Below, in pieces: positions 1 through 9,191 of a stretch of DNA of 64,000 nucleotides. Position 1 is the first letter of the stretch. Every line of letters begins with the position of its first letter. The position numbers and the translations under genes are program-made. Location: contig JBCCTQ010000016.1 of assembly GCA_039198225.1 (NCBI GenBank), forward strand, positions 19,608 to 83,607, given 5' to 3'. The stretch is from JASJAR01 sp039198225. GTDB taxonomy: Bacteria > Pseudomonadota > Alphaproteobacteria > Rhodobacterales > Rhodobacteraceae. The notes beneath the pieces were generated by a model. It was not told the DNA's origin. It made no database searches and was given only the letters and a program-made list of their open reading frames with translations.

Positions 1-755
1 GCGCGGAGATGGTCTTCGATGCGTGGGTGAAACGATCTAAGACTTGCCCGGAGCATCTTTCGCCGTTGTCCGAAGGCGGCCTTGACCACAGCGCGGAGCG
101 TCTTGGCGGGCGCTTCATAGCGGGGGACGGGAAGGGCCTTGAGATGGACCACGGCTGAGCGGACCTTGGGCGGAGGTACAAAAGCTGACGGTGGCAGATC
201 CATCACGATCTGCGCGTCGCTCCGCCAGACGGTCAGGACCGACAGCCGACCGTAGGCTTTCGAGCCAGGACTGGCCACCACCCGTTCGGCCACTTCGCGC
301 TGGAACATGAGCGTGAGGCTTTCCCAAAAGGGCGGCCATGGCTCGGCGTCGAGCCAGCGCGTGAGGAGTTCGGTCCCCACATTGTAAGGAAGGTTTGCTG
401 CGATTTTGATCGGCGCGTGGGCTTCCTTTGCCACGTCGATTTCGAGCGCATCGCCGTGGATCACATCGAGCCGTGGGTCAACCGCGGCGATCTCGGCCAG
501 GGCAGGGAGGCAGCGGGCGTCTTTTTCCACCGCGATCACCCGGCGCGCGCCTTCAAGCAAAAGCCCGCGGGTCAAACCGCCGGGGCCAGGCCCCACCTCG
601 ATCACATCCGCCGCCGAGAGATCGCCGGCCGCCCGGGCGATTTTGGCGGTCAGATTGAGATCGAGGATAAAATTCTGCCCCAGCGATTTCCGGGCCGCGA
701 GGCCATGGGTGCGGATGACCTCCCTCAATGGAGGAAGGTTTGCAACGCCCGTCAT
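1..755 (-). CDS. rsmA: 16S rRNA (adenine1518-N6/adenine1519-N6)-dimethyltransferase, 3' end off the window
   Basis: RsmA (KsgA) dimethylates two adjacent adenosines in the 3' hairpin of 16S rRNA during late 30S assembly. The frame starts at the ATG 755-753, which overlaps the pdxA stop (ATGA arrangement), and stays open to base 1, giving about 251 codons of an expected 270-280. Visible motifs are the N-terminal SLGQNFILD, the SAM-binding EVGPGPGGLTRGLL, the catalytic NLPYNVGT (family NLPYN) and the C-terminal FGQRRKMLRASL. It is the last gene of lptD-surA-pdxA-rsmA. The stop codon lies outside the window. Confidence 0.93.
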   Translation of the reverse strand, partial: MTGVANLPPLREVIRTHGLAARKSLGQNFILDLNLTAKIARAAGDLSAADVIEVGPGPGGLTRGLLLEGARRVIAVEKDARCLPALAEIAAVDPRLDVIHGDALEIDVAKEAHAPIKIAANLPYNVGTELLTRWLDAEPWPPFWESLTLMFQREVAERVVASPGSKAYGRLSVLTVWRSDAQIVMDLPPSAFVPPPKVRSAVVHLKALPVPRYEAPAKTLRAVVKAAFGQRRKMLRASLRSFHPRIEDHLR

Positions 756-1723
756 CCCCGGGCCTTTGCCATATCGGCTGCGAGCCGGATTGCGGCGACC
801 ATGGATGAAGGATTGGCCGTACCCGAGCCTGCAATGTCAAAGGCCGTTCCGTGGTCGGGCGAGGTGCGGATGAAGGGCAGGCCGAGGGTGACGTTGACGC
901 CTTCGTCAAAGGCAATCGTCTTTAGCGGCACGAGAGCTTGGTCGTGATACATGGCCACGGCCACGTCGTAGCGGTCCCGGGCGGCGGGGTGAAACATCGT
1001 GTCGGCCGGATGGGGGCCGGTGACGGCGTGGCCTTTTGCCTGCAAAGACGCGATCGCGGGGCCGATAATCTCGATGTCTTCTTTGCCCATCGCCCCGCCT
1101 TCGCCAGCATGGGGATTGAGCCCCAGAACGGCGATCCTTGGCGCGGCAATGCCGAAATCCCGGGTCAGTCCGTGGGATGTGATCTCCACCGTTCTGACGA
1201 TCAGGTCTTCGCTCAAAAGCCTGGGCACTTCGGCGAGGGCCACATGGATCGTCGTCGGAACAACCCGGAGACCGGCGCCGGCGAGCATCATCACCACCTG
1301 GGCCCCGCCGGCGAGGTCCGCAAGGAATTCCGTGTGGCCGGGAAAGGCAAAGCCCGCCCCGTCGATCAATGCCTTTTTCGAGATCGGTGCGGTCACAAGT
1401 GCCCGGGCCGCCCCGTTTTGGGCCAAACGCGCGCCGGTTTCGATGGCCTCGATGACACCTGCCGCATGGGCGGGGTCGGGCTCGCCGGGCCGGGCGGGGC
1501 CAGGGAGATCGAGCGCTAAGACGGGGAGGGCCTCGGGCGAAATTGCCGCTGCAGCATCTGGTCGGTCAACGGCTTTAAAATTTGTCTCATGAGGCAAATG
1601 GGCAGGGTCGCCGATCCAGAGGATGGGAAGCTCGGCCCGGAGTACCTCCCAGGCTTTGGCCGCAATTTCAGGGCCGATCCCCGCCGGGTCGCCCGAACTT
1701 ATGGCAATGGGCGCGCCACTCAT
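752..1723 (-). CDS. pdxA: 4-hydroxythreonine-4-phosphate dehydrogenase
   Basis: PdxA oxidises 4-phosphohydroxy-L-threonine in the DXP-dependent pyridoxal 5'-phosphate pathway; it is a cytosolic metal- and NAD-dependent enzyme. The 323-residue product begins MSGAPIAISSGDPAGIGPE, the family's N-terminal signature, and carries GHTEFLADL and the metal-ligand region PADTMFHPAARDRYD, followed by AMYHDQALVPLK. The ATG at 1723 overlaps the surA stop, which argues against the 48-codon upstream extension that is also open. The stop overlaps the rsmA start, so translation of surA, pdxA and rsmA is probably coupled. Confidence 0.94.
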   Translation of the reverse strand: MSGAPIAISSGDPAGIGPEIAAKAWEVLRAELPILWIGDPAHLPHETNFKAVDRPDAAAAISPEALPVLALDLPGPARPGEPDPAHAAGVIEAIETGARLAQNGAARALVTAPISKKALIDGAGFAFPGHTEFLADLAGGAQVVMMLAGAGLRVVPTTIHVALAEVPRLLSEDLIVRTVEITSHGLTRDFGIAAPRIAVLGLNPHAGEGGAMGKEDIEIIGPAIASLQAKGHAVTGPHPADTMFHPAARDRYDVAVAMYHDQALVPLKTIAFDEGVNVTLGLPFIRTSPDHGTAFDIAGSGTANPSSMVAAIRLAADMAKARG

Positions 1724-2937
1724 CCGCCGCTGGGGCGGACGATCACCGATCTCGCACGGAGATCGGCCAGGTGTGCATTGGCGAGGAGCTGAAGCCGCGT
1801 GTTGACCAGGCCGAGCCGTACTTGGGAGAGGTCGAGCGCATCGCCGACCCCGAAAGTTCGGCCGCAAAGGATTGTGACCACCGGCCCACCGCCCCGCCGG
1901 AGCGCTGTCGACGTCTCTCCCGGATCGAGGGTTGCTAGGATCGCGCGCAGATCGGCCGGCAGGGCATTGAGAAGCGTCGTCTCCCGCTGGTAGGCCGCTT
2001 CGGGATAACGCCCGGCAAATCCAAAGAGATCATTGCACCGGTCGAGCTGGCTTGCGATCCGGCTCGCTTGGCCGTCCGATCCCGGCGGCAATTGAAGACG
2101 GGCATAGTCCACCGCCGCGAGGGCCGACGTAGTCGCAGGCGTAAATTCCACGTCCCGTACGAAAAACACCGCGACCGCGTTTTCAAGATCGACAGGCCGG
2201 CTCGTCTGGCCCGGTTGGAGGTTTCCGATCGCCGCGCCCACCTCTGGGGGCAATGTGCTGACCAAGCGCCAATCAACCTCACCGTTGCGGAACCGCGTAT
2301 TGGCGAGGGAAAACTCCCGGGCCGCGGCGCCAAACTCTTCTGCCGAGCGGATCTGGCGGAAGGTGCGAGCCCTTTCCCGCGAGACACGCGCCGCTTCGGG
2401 GGTGTTGGCGGGGAGGATGATCTCGGTCAGAAGAACCCGTCGTTCAGAGGCAATCTCGGCACTTTCGACGGCCCGTTCGATGCTTCCGGGCGGGAAGGTC
2501 TCGGCGACGGGTCGGAAACGGTCTTGCACATAGGCCCGCCACGCCACCCCGGCGGCGATGAAGTCGCGGAACGTGGCCTCGTCCACCCCGCCTTGGGCAA
2601 GGGCTGCGATAAATTCCTCCCGGGTGAGATTGGCCCGTGAGGCAAATTCCGACTGGCCCGCCGCGACGGCCTCTTCATCGGGCAAAACGCCCGCTGCCTC
2701 GGCCGCGTTGAGCTGGATCGCTTCGTTTGTGAGCTGGGCCAGGGCCACTTCGCGCCGGTTTTCCTGAAGCCCCAAAAGCGAGAGAAAATCCACCCTCTGG
2801 TCAACCTGGTACCGGGTCACAAGCCGGTCGTTGACGATGACGATGGGTGCGAACAGTCCCTGGGCAATGGCGCTTCCCGCAAGGGCGAGAAGCAACACGC
2901 AAAAGGCGGCCCCCCGCCGCAATATTCTGGCAGTCAT
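1720..2937 (-). CDS. surA: SurA-like periplasmic chaperone / peptidyl-prolyl isomerase
   Basis: SurA escorts unfolded outer-membrane proteins across the periplasm. The 405-residue protein has a cleavable signal peptide (about residues 1-25, ending AGSAIAQ), an N-terminal SurA domain with IVIVNDRLVTRYQVDQR, and one parvulin domain around residues 150-260 (SAEEFGAAAREFS, NGEVDWRL). The frame is open far upstream into lptD, but the signal peptide fixes the start at ATG 2937, four bases after the lptD stop. Sitting directly behind lptD fits its role, since LptD is a known SurA client in other Proteobacteria. Confidence 0.9.
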   Translation of the reverse strand: MTARILRRGAAFCVLLLALAGSAIAQGLFAPIVIVNDRLVTRYQVDQRVDFLSLLGLQENRREVALAQLTNEAIQLNAAEAAGVLPDEEAVAAGQSEFASRANLTREEFIAALAQGGVDEATFRDFIAAGVAWRAYVQDRFRPVAETFPPGSIERAVESAEIASERRVLLTEIILPANTPEAARVSRERARTFRQIRSAEEFGAAAREFSLANTRFRNGEVDWRLVSTLPPEVGAAIGNLQPGQTSRPVDLENAVAVFFVRDVEFTPATTSALAAVDYARLQLPPGSDGQASRIASQLDRCNDLFGFAGRYPEAAYQRETTLLNALPADLRAILATLDPGETSTALRRGGGPVVTILCGRTFGVGDALDLSQVRLGLVNTRLQLLANAHLADLRARSVIVRPSGG

Positions 2938-2941
2938 CCCC

Positions 2942-5082
2942 TTACCCCCTGCATTGCGAGACCGGCCCCCGGTTTCCGGCGCCGAACCCGCCGAGGGCGA
3001 CGCTGATCGACGCCCGTGTTGTCGGATCGAGGCTCGTCGTATCTGTAAAGCGCTGGGTGAGTTCGAATTCCACGTCCACACACTCGTTTCTGAACCGCAA
3101 GCTAAGCCCCGCCCGGGTCGCCCGGTCGGCCACAAGGTCATAGCGCCAGTCAAGCGCCCCCGTCCAGTTCTCGGAGAAATCATAGGAGCCGTCGAAGGCA
3201 ATTTCGGCCGTGTCATCGGCGGTCGGGGCATCGGGGTCGTTGAAGGCCCGGATGAGCGAGCCATTGAGCCTCGTCCGCCGGTCACTCCAGCCAACCGTGC
3301 CGAAGGCACGGGTGAGGCCCACATCGTCTTCGGCGAGAACCCGGCCGAAGGCCTGGAACCCGTTGATGCCGATAACGCGGATCGAGGCCAGCCAATCGGC
3401 CACATCTTCGGCCGAACGGGCCCGGTCATCGAACCGAAAGATGCGGCCAACAGAGAGCGACCACTCTCCCCCCGAGGGCGTGGTGTTGGTCCAGGTGAGC
3501 CCCGCCGCCCCCCTCAGACCTTCTTCGTTCCGGTCAGATCCGGGGTAACGCGACAGGCTGAAGAGGTTTCCTTGATCCAACTCGGGCGTATTGCTGTCTT
3601 CGTCGGGCACATCGGCGCCGGTCGTTCGCGACCATGCAAGTTGCGCCACCGGTTCGATGCTTTGCAGTGTGCTTTGGCCTACCACCCGCTGGAAAGGCCA
3701 GCGGAGCGTAAGAGCCACCGAGGGGGTGGTGCGCACGGTCCCAAGGCCGAAACGCTCGTCCTGGTTGACCGCATAGATATCGACCTCCGCCCCGGCTTGG
3801 GTTTCGGCTACGATCCCCGGGCCCACGACCCGGGTGCCGGTCCAGGTCAGCGCCGCGCCGGTCCGGAAGACGTCGCGGCCCACCTCGTCGGTCGCAGAGG
3901 GCCGGGTCAGGGCCAAGACGTCACTGCGGAACCAAAGCGGTCCGCCGAAGAGGTCCGGGGTCAATTGGCGTTCATAATCGAAGGCAAAGAGGGTATTTGG
4001 CAGTTCGTCTTCGATGGGGATTTCGCTGTCGCGGAGCGTTCGGAAATCGGTGAACTCAAAGAGCACCCGCTCATCGCGGAGAACCCGCGTGATCGCAATC
4101 CCGCTGTCGAGGCGGTCCTTTTCGGAGAAATCGTAGTCGAGAAGGTAAGATGGGTCAGAGACAAGCTCGACGTCAAAGCCTAAGCGATAGCCTCGGGGCA
4201 GGGCGAACTGGCCCCGGCCGAAGAGGTAAGAGCGCTCGCCCGCCCGGAGATTGTCGTTCGAAACCGCCCCTTCAAAGGAGAGCCGACCGCCCCTGAATTC
4301 CTGACGGTAGCGCGCCTCGAGGGTGGCGGTCACCGCCGAGAAATAGGGGGTGAGGGTGAGATCGGCGTGATCGCCGATCTTGATGAAGTAAGGGATCTTG
4401 AGACCGGTCCCGAGCTGAGTGGTTTGGACAAGTTCGGGAAAGAGAAAGCCCGTTGAGCGGTCGAGACTTGGATCGGGAAACCGCAGGCTTGGCCAGTAAA
4501 ACACCGGAATCCCCACAACGCGGAACTGGGCATTGTCGAGATAGATTTGGCGTTCCTCCTGGTCGTGGACCACACGGCTGGCCCGAATTTCCCAAATGGG
4601 CGGGCTGTCTGTGCCGCAGATCCGGCAGGAGGTAGCGATCGTGCGGGAAAGTTCCGTATAGCGTCCGTCGACCCGGCGGATCCGGGCCGCACTGAGCTGA
4701 AGCTGGCGGTCGAGAACGAGCCGGGCCGAACGGAGAACTCCGTTTCTCAGATCGGCATCGAGTTCGCCCGCATCGGCGAGGATCTCAACGCCCTCGCCGT
4801 CACTCACCCGGATCGGGCCGTCGAGGGTCAGCGTGTCGGCCTGGCCGTCATATCGGAGCCGTGCGGCTTTGAGCGTCGCACCCTCGTAGAAGATCTCGAC
4901 ATTGCCTTCGGCAACGATCACGCCGTCGCCTTCCACCGAAATTCCGTCGGCCACGAGGGACGCAAGTTGGGCCGTGGCCGGGCCGCCGGCCAAGACCAGC
5001 GAAGCCAGAAGCCAAGCGAGAGCCGTTCGGCCCGCCTGCCGCCGCCATCGCCCCCGCCAAGAAAACCGCTCCAATTCCGCCC
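2942..5082 (-). CDS. lptD: LPS-assembly outer-membrane protein LptD
   Basis: LptD is the beta-barrel translocon that inserts lipopolysaccharide into the outer leaflet. After a signal peptide (hydrophobic core ALAWLLASLVLAGG, cleavage near GPATAQ) comes an OstA/LptA-like jellyroll (DGISVEGDGVIVAEGNVEI) and a large C-terminal barrel. A CRICG motif near residue 140 supplies two of the disulfide cysteines and there are Cys residues near the C terminus. There is no ATG at the front: TTG 5082 gives a normal-length signal peptide, while TTG 5137 would add 18 odd residues before it, so the start is uncertain. It heads the lptD-surA-pdxA-rsmA operon. Confidence 0.91.
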
Positions 5083-5235
5083 CGCCGCCCGTTTTGCCCC
5101 CGGAGGTTTTGCCAAAGCCTAGACCATCATAGCCCAAGCGAAAACCAAGTGCCTCACCGCACCCGGCGATTGCCCGCTTCCCATTGCCGGATCGCGCTTG
5201 TATCCCGGCGTGACCGCAACGGAAGGATCCCCCCG

Positions 5236-6717
5236 ATGACCACCCCGCACCCCGTCACATTCGAAGCCCCCGATCTCGACGGGTTGGCCGAAATCGAAGG
5301 TCGGGTCGTGGTGTTTGCCAGTGAGCCGAGTAAGCTCGATCCTTTGGCGCGGCGGGTCAATCGGCTGACCCGAGGAGCCCTTGAGCGCTACCTTGGAAGC
5401 CCTGCCTTTGAAAAGCTTGCCGTGGGTGATGGGGCGACATTGGCCTATCCAAGCGGTCTAGCCGCCGAAGCGCTGATCATCGTCAAGCTCGACCGGCGCC
5501 CCAGCGTGGCCGAGGCGCGCAAGGCCGGGGCAAGCATCGGGAAGTCCGCCGGGAAGGGCACAATTCTGGTTCTGGCGGGTGGGCTCCGCCGGGTCGAAGA
5601 TCTGGCCCTCGGGGCCCAGCTTCGGGCCTATGCCTTCCGCGACCACAAAACCCAAGGCGACAACGGCGCTGATGAAGAGCCGGTCACCTTCCGTTTTGTG
5701 GTCTCAAAACCCGATGAAGCTGAAGCGGCCGCGGCCGCGGGCCGCGCCTTAGCCGAAGGTGTCTTTTTTACCCGCGATCTCGTCGCCGAACCGGCCAATG
5801 TCCTGACGACCACTGAGTTTGCCGACCGCCTATTGGCCCTTAAAGGCACCGGGCTCAAGGTCGAGGTTCTGGAGGAGAACGACCTCGAAAAACTCGGCAT
5901 GCGCACGCTTTTGGCCGTGGGCATGGGGTCGGCGAGCCCTTCAAAAGTGGTCGTGATGACCTGGATGGGGGGCAAAAAAGCCGACGCACCCCTGGCCCTT
6001 CTCGGCAAGGGCGTGGTCTTCGATACCGGTGGGATCAGCCTCAAACCGGCTGGCGGCATGGAAGAGATGACGATGGATATGGGCGGGGCCGGTACCGTCG
6101 CGGGGGTTATGAAGGCCCTCGCACTCCGCAAAGCCAAGGCCAATGTGGTGGGGATTGTCGGGCTCGTCGAAAACATGCCGGGTTCACGTGCCCAACGGCC
6201 GGGCGACGTGGTGCGCTCGATGAAGGGAGACACGGTTGAGGTCATCAACACCGATGCCGAAGGCCGTTTGGTCCTCGCCGATATCCTTTGGTACGCCCAG
6301 GAAAAGTACAAACCCGCCGCCATGGTTGATCTCGCGACCCTAACCGGCGCCATCATCGTCTCCCTCGGCCATGAACATGCGGGCGTTTTTTCGAACGACG
6401 ATGATTTTGCTGATGCGCTTTTGAAAGCGGCACGGGGCGAAGGCGAAGGCGCCTGGCGGATGCCCATGGGGCCGGCTTACGACAAGATGATCAAATCCTC
6501 GGTGGCCGACATGAAGAATGTCGGCGGGCGTTGGGGTGGGGCGATCACAGCCGCACAGTTTTTGGCCCGGTTCGTCGAGGACGGCACGCCCTGGATCCAT
6601 CTCGACATTGCCGGGGTGGCCAGCCTTCCCAAAGACGGCCCCATGAGCCCAAAGGGCGCGACCGGCTGGGGCGTTCTCACCCTTGACCGGTTGATCCGCG
6701 CCCGGTTCGAGCCCTGA
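5236..6717 (+). CDS. pepA: Leucyl aminopeptidase (M17 family)
   Basis: Cytosolic di-metal aminopeptidase that removes N-terminal residues from peptides. The 493-residue product has the M17 signature NTDAEGRLVLADIL around residues 337-350 and the metal-binding LLGKGVVFDTGGISLKP around residue 255, with a divergent N-terminal macro-like domain. ATG 5236 is chosen over an open upstream extension because GGAAGGA (5221-5227) lies at a sensible distance. Its stop overlaps the holC ATG by one base, the usual pepA-holC pairing in alphaproteobacteria. It is transcribed divergently from lptD. Confidence 0.95.
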   Translation: MTTPHPVTFEAPDLDGLAEIEGRVVVFASEPSKLDPLARRVNRLTRGALERYLGSPAFEKLAVGDGATLAYPSGLAAEALIIVKLDRRPSVAEARKAGASIGKSAGKGTILVLAGGLRRVEDLALGAQLRAYAFRDHKTQGDNGADEEPVTFRFVVSKPDEAEAAAAAGRALAEGVFFTRDLVAEPANVLTTTEFADRLLALKGTGLKVEVLEENDLEKLGMRTLLAVGMGSASPSKVVVMTWMGGKKADAPLALLGKGVVFDTGGISLKPAGGMEEMTMDMGGAGTVAGVMKALALRKAKANVVGIVGLVENMPGSRAQRPGDVVRSMKGDTVEVINTDAEGRLVLADILWYAQEKYKPAAMVDLATLTGAIIVSLGHEHAGVFSNDDDFADALLKAARGEGEGAWRMPMGPAYDKMIKSSVADMKNVGGRWGGAITAAQFLARFVEDGTPWIHLDIAGVASLPKDGPMSPKGATGWGVLTLDRLIRARFEP

Positions 6718-7178
6718 TGGCGGCGGCCTGGTTTTACCACCTAACCCGCTCGCCCGTGGAGGCGACGTTGGGGATGCTCTTGCCGAAAGCCCTGGGCGCG
6801 GGCTGGCGGATCGCGGTGCGGGGGACCGACGGGGCACGGCTTGACCGGCTCGACGAGGTCCTTTGGCAGGGCGACGGGTTTTTGCCCCATGGCCGGTCCG
6901 GTGGGCCCCATGATGCCGACCAACCGATCCTTTTGACCACGGATCAGGCGACCCCCAACGGTGCGGTCTGCGTCATGGCTGTCGACGGGGCCGAGATCGG
7001 GATCGAGGAGGCCATGTCGCTTGAACGGGTCTGCCTTCTTTTTGAAGGAGCCGATCCCCAAGCCGTTGAAGCCGCGCGGGGGCAATGGCGGCGGCTGACC
7101 GAGGCCAATGTGCCAGCGGTCTATTGGTCCGAAGAGGGCGGGTCTTGGGCGAAAAAGGCCGAAAGCGGCGAGGTCTAG
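6717..7178 (+). CDS. holC: DNA polymerase III subunit chi
   Basis: The chi subunit links the clamp loader to single-strand binding protein at the replication fork. The 153-residue protein begins WFYHLTRSPVEATLGMLLPKAL, the typical chi N terminus, and contains WQGDGFLPHG and QPILLTTDQATPNGA, matching the family pattern of FLPHG followed by PI.LT. It is translationally coupled to pepA (the TGA and ATG share a base) and ends seven bases before the convergent dehydratase gene. Confidence 0.9.
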   Translation: MAAAWFYHLTRSPVEATLGMLLPKALGAGWRIAVRGTDGARLDRLDEVLWQGDGFLPHGRSGGPHDADQPILLTTDQATPNGAVCVMAVDGAEIGIEEAMSLERVCLLFEGADPQAVEAARGQWRRLTEANVPAVYWSEEGGSWAKKAESGEV

Positions 7179-7185
7179 CGCGGGG

Positions 7186-8088
7186 CTAGAGCCCCAGTTT
7201 TCGAAAGACTTTTGGCAGCGTTTCGGGAAGATCTTCGGCGATAAGGCCGGGACCAAATTCCAATGCACATTCCACATGGAGCCAGGCGGCGGTCTCTGCG
7301 GCGACCATGGGCGAAAATCCCCGTGCCAGGAGCCCCGTTATGAACCCTGCGAGCACATCGCCTGACCCGGCCGTCGCGAGCCAAGGCGCGGCACGGTCGG
7401 AAGAGGCCGCGTTGATCGACGCCCGCCCATCGGGATGGGCGATGACCGTGTCGGGTCCTTTGAAAAGCACCATGCAGCCCGCCCGCGCCGCCGCCTCTCG
7501 GGTCGCATCGACTTTTGAATAGTCGGAGCCACTTTTGGCCGTTGCGGCGAGTTTATCGGCAATGTCCGGGAAGAGCCGCCGAAACTCGCCGGCGTGGGGA
7601 GTGAGAACACATGTCTCTTGGAGTGCCGAAAAGAGGGCTTCGGGGCTCCGTTCAAAACGAGAGAGCGCATCGGCATCGAGAACGACCGCGCGGCGGGGTC
7701 CGTCCGACGGGTCCGGTGCCTCTAAAGCCGCGAGGACCAGGTGTTGGGTGTCCACACCAAGCCCAAGGCCCGGGCCCAAACAGACGGCGTTGAGCCGCGG
7801 ATCCTCCAAGAGCTCCTTCAGCCCCGGCGCCCCGTCGAGCCCACGGACCATAACCGCATCGAGCCTTGCGGCATTCTCGGCGAGACCAGATTGGGGGCAA
7901 GCGAGCGTGACAAGGCCCGCACCGATCCTCAACGCACTTCTGGCCGCCAACCGGGCCGCGCCGCCATGGCCTGGACCACCGGCAAGAACAAGGGCATGGC
8001 CGTAGGCATATTTGTGGCTGTCTCGGGACTTCCCGAGTTGTCCGACCACCTCCGGCCCACCTGTTATGACTTTCGGCTCTCGATACAT
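7186..8088 (-). CDS. nnrD: ADP/ATP-dependent (S)-NAD(P)H-hydrate dehydratase (stand-alone)
   Basis: Repairs hydrated NAD(P)H by dehydrating the S epimer with ATP or ADP. The 300-residue protein has the YjeF C-terminal (ribokinase-like) fold: YGHALVLAGGPGHGGAARLAARSALRIGAGLVTLA near the start, then CLGPGLGLG, LTPHAGEFRRLFP and TAGSGDVLAGFITGLLARG. In most bacteria this domain is the second half of a fused Nnr protein; here it is separate, in the same frame as the epimerase upstream and 42 bases after it. Its ATG (8088-8086) uses a GGAGG (8097-8093) contributed by a dispersed intergenic repeat. Confidence 0.9.
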   Translation of the reverse strand: MYREPKVITGGPEVVGQLGKSRDSHKYAYGHALVLAGGPGHGGAARLAARSALRIGAGLVTLACPQSGLAENAARLDAVMVRGLDGAPGLKELLEDPRLNAVCLGPGLGLGVDTQHLVLAALEAPDPSDGPRRAVVLDADALSRFERSPEALFSALQETCVLTPHAGEFRRLFPDIADKLAATAKSGSDYSKVDATREAAARAGCMVLFKGPDTVIAHPDGRASINAASSDRAAPWLATAGSGDVLAGFITGLLARGFSPMVAAETAAWLHVECALEFGPGLIAEDLPETLPKVFRKLGL

Positions 8089-8092
8089 TTTG

Positions 8093-8126
8093 CCTCCGGC
8101 GGGAGTATTTTACCCAGGATGAAGGG
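8093..8126 (+). repeat. Dispersed intergenic repeat, copy A (between nnrE and nnrD)
   Basis: Reads CCTCCGGCGGGAGTATTTT followed by ACCCAGGATGAAGGG on the plus strand. The same GGAGTATTTT ... GATGAAGG pattern recurs at 13123-13150, 15024-15059, 26784-26815 and, degenerate, near 58730-58752, always between genes. Read on the gene strand this copy contributes an in-frame TAA (8112-8110) and the GGAGG in front of nnrD. Confidence 0.8.
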
Positions 8127-8130
8127 CCGG

Positions 8131-8829
8131 TTAAGCGCCCGCCGCTGGATCGTCCCAGGGTGAAAGGCCGATATCGGCCAATGCAACCTTGTAGCCATGG
8201 CTTCGGATAATGGGGTGGACCGGTTTTTCGCGGTGGAATGTCACCGTGAGGTCGGGCTCGAACGGATTGCGGGCGGTGAGGGCGCCGGTTTCGCTGTCAT
8301 AACCGGTGGGCACGTCGATGCTGAGGGTGCGAACCTCGCCGTCCCTCTTGCCACTCGCCCATAGATCCCAAGCCTCGTGGTACGGCGCCAAGATCGCGTC
8401 CGCGGCGCGGTTCTGACCGATCCCGAGGAGCGCGTCGATCAAAAGAACGGTGCCGCCCGATGCCAGGCGATGGAAAATAGCTTCGCCTCTGTAGGGGAGA
8501 AGCTCTTCCGCGGAGAGCCCGAGTTTTGCAAAGGCCGTGGCCGCATCGCCTTTAAGACGTCGGGGGTCGGTGGTGAGGGCAATATGGGCGGTCCAACCGG
8601 CTTCTTGGAGGCGCCGGGCCACGACCGAACCGTCGCCTCCGTTATTGCCCGGCCCGGCGAGCACTACGGCATTATGGGGCCCTTCCGCCAGGTCCGGCCA
8701 TTCGTGAAAAATGGCTGCAACCACGCCCTCGCCGGCCCGTTCCATAAGCTCCTCCCCGGTCACCGACCCCGAGGCGATGGCGGCCTCTTCGATGGCGCGC
8801 ATTTGGGCAGCTTTTATGGGCTCGGCCAT
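8131..8829 (-). CDS. nnrE: NAD(P)H-hydrate epimerase (stand-alone)
   Basis: Interconverts R and S forms of NAD(P)HX so that the dehydratase can act on both. The 232-residue product matches the YjeF N-terminal domain: ELMERAGEGVVAAI, the cofactor loop VLAGPGNNGGDGSVVARRL near residue 60, LLIDALLGIGQ and SIDVPTGYDSETG. ATG 8829 follows AAAGGACG at proper spacing; longer open sequence upstream lacks family similarity. It stops with TAA at 8133-8131, immediately before a dispersed repeat and the dehydratase gene, in the order and frame of a once-fused gene. Confidence 0.9.
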   Translation of the reverse strand: MAEPIKAAQMRAIEEAAIASGSVTGEELMERAGEGVVAAIFHEWPDLAEGPHNAVVLAGPGNNGGDGSVVARRLQEAGWTAHIALTTDPRRLKGDAATAFAKLGLSAEELLPYRGEAIFHRLASGGTVLLIDALLGIGQNRAADAILAPYHEAWDLWASGKRDGEVRTLSIDVPTGYDSETGALTARNPFEPDLTVTFHREKPVHPIIRSHGYKVALADIGLSPWDDPAAGA

Positions 8830-8956
8830 GGAGCGTCCTTTCGCTTCATATTGGCGAGGGAGTCCGGGCGGAGCAAGGGCCGGCCCTTCTTTAGGGCGTG
8901 CAGGCAACTTCAGAGAGATGTGGTTTAGGCGTGGCTCGGGGCGAGCTCTGCGCCGC

Positions 8957-9127
8957 CTACTGGTCCCGGCGGTGTTTGCCCCGGAAATCCTTCGTGATGA
9001 GACGATCTGCAATGGCACCGGTCAAGGCGGCGCCAATAAGGCCCCAAATCACCCAAATGCCAAACAAGGCCATGAACACGAGAACCCCAAAGGTCACGAG
9101 AAAGGCGTTGGTGTAGTTTTCAACCAA
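8957..9127 (-). CDS. Small single-span membrane protein, unknown function
   Basis: A 56-residue protein starting at TTG 9127 (MVENYTNAFLVTFGVLVF), with one long hydrophobic stretch (about residues 8-40) and a basic tail (KDFRGKHRRDQ). The start is set by AAGGAG at 9142-9137, about nine bases upstream; the frame is open further upstream but that part is a low-complexity basic shadow. I do not recognise a family. It lies between nnrE and another small membrane protein on the same strand; a basic C terminus after a Gly-rich span predicts a cytoplasmic tail. Confidence 0.6.
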   Translation of the reverse strand: MVENYTNAFLVTFGVLVFMALFGIWVIWGLIGAALTGAIADRLITKDFRGKHRRDQ

Positions 9128-9191
9128 GACGCGGCTCCTTCGCCGAGCACCCCACCCGGTGAATGTTAACCCGTTTTGGCCCAAACGCCAG

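Noticed and set aside
2831..4183. Long open frame (450 codons) on the plus strand over lptD
   Set aside because: High-GC antisense shadow; the minus strand encodes clear LptD and the plus-strand translation is Arg/Gly/Pro-rich without domains.
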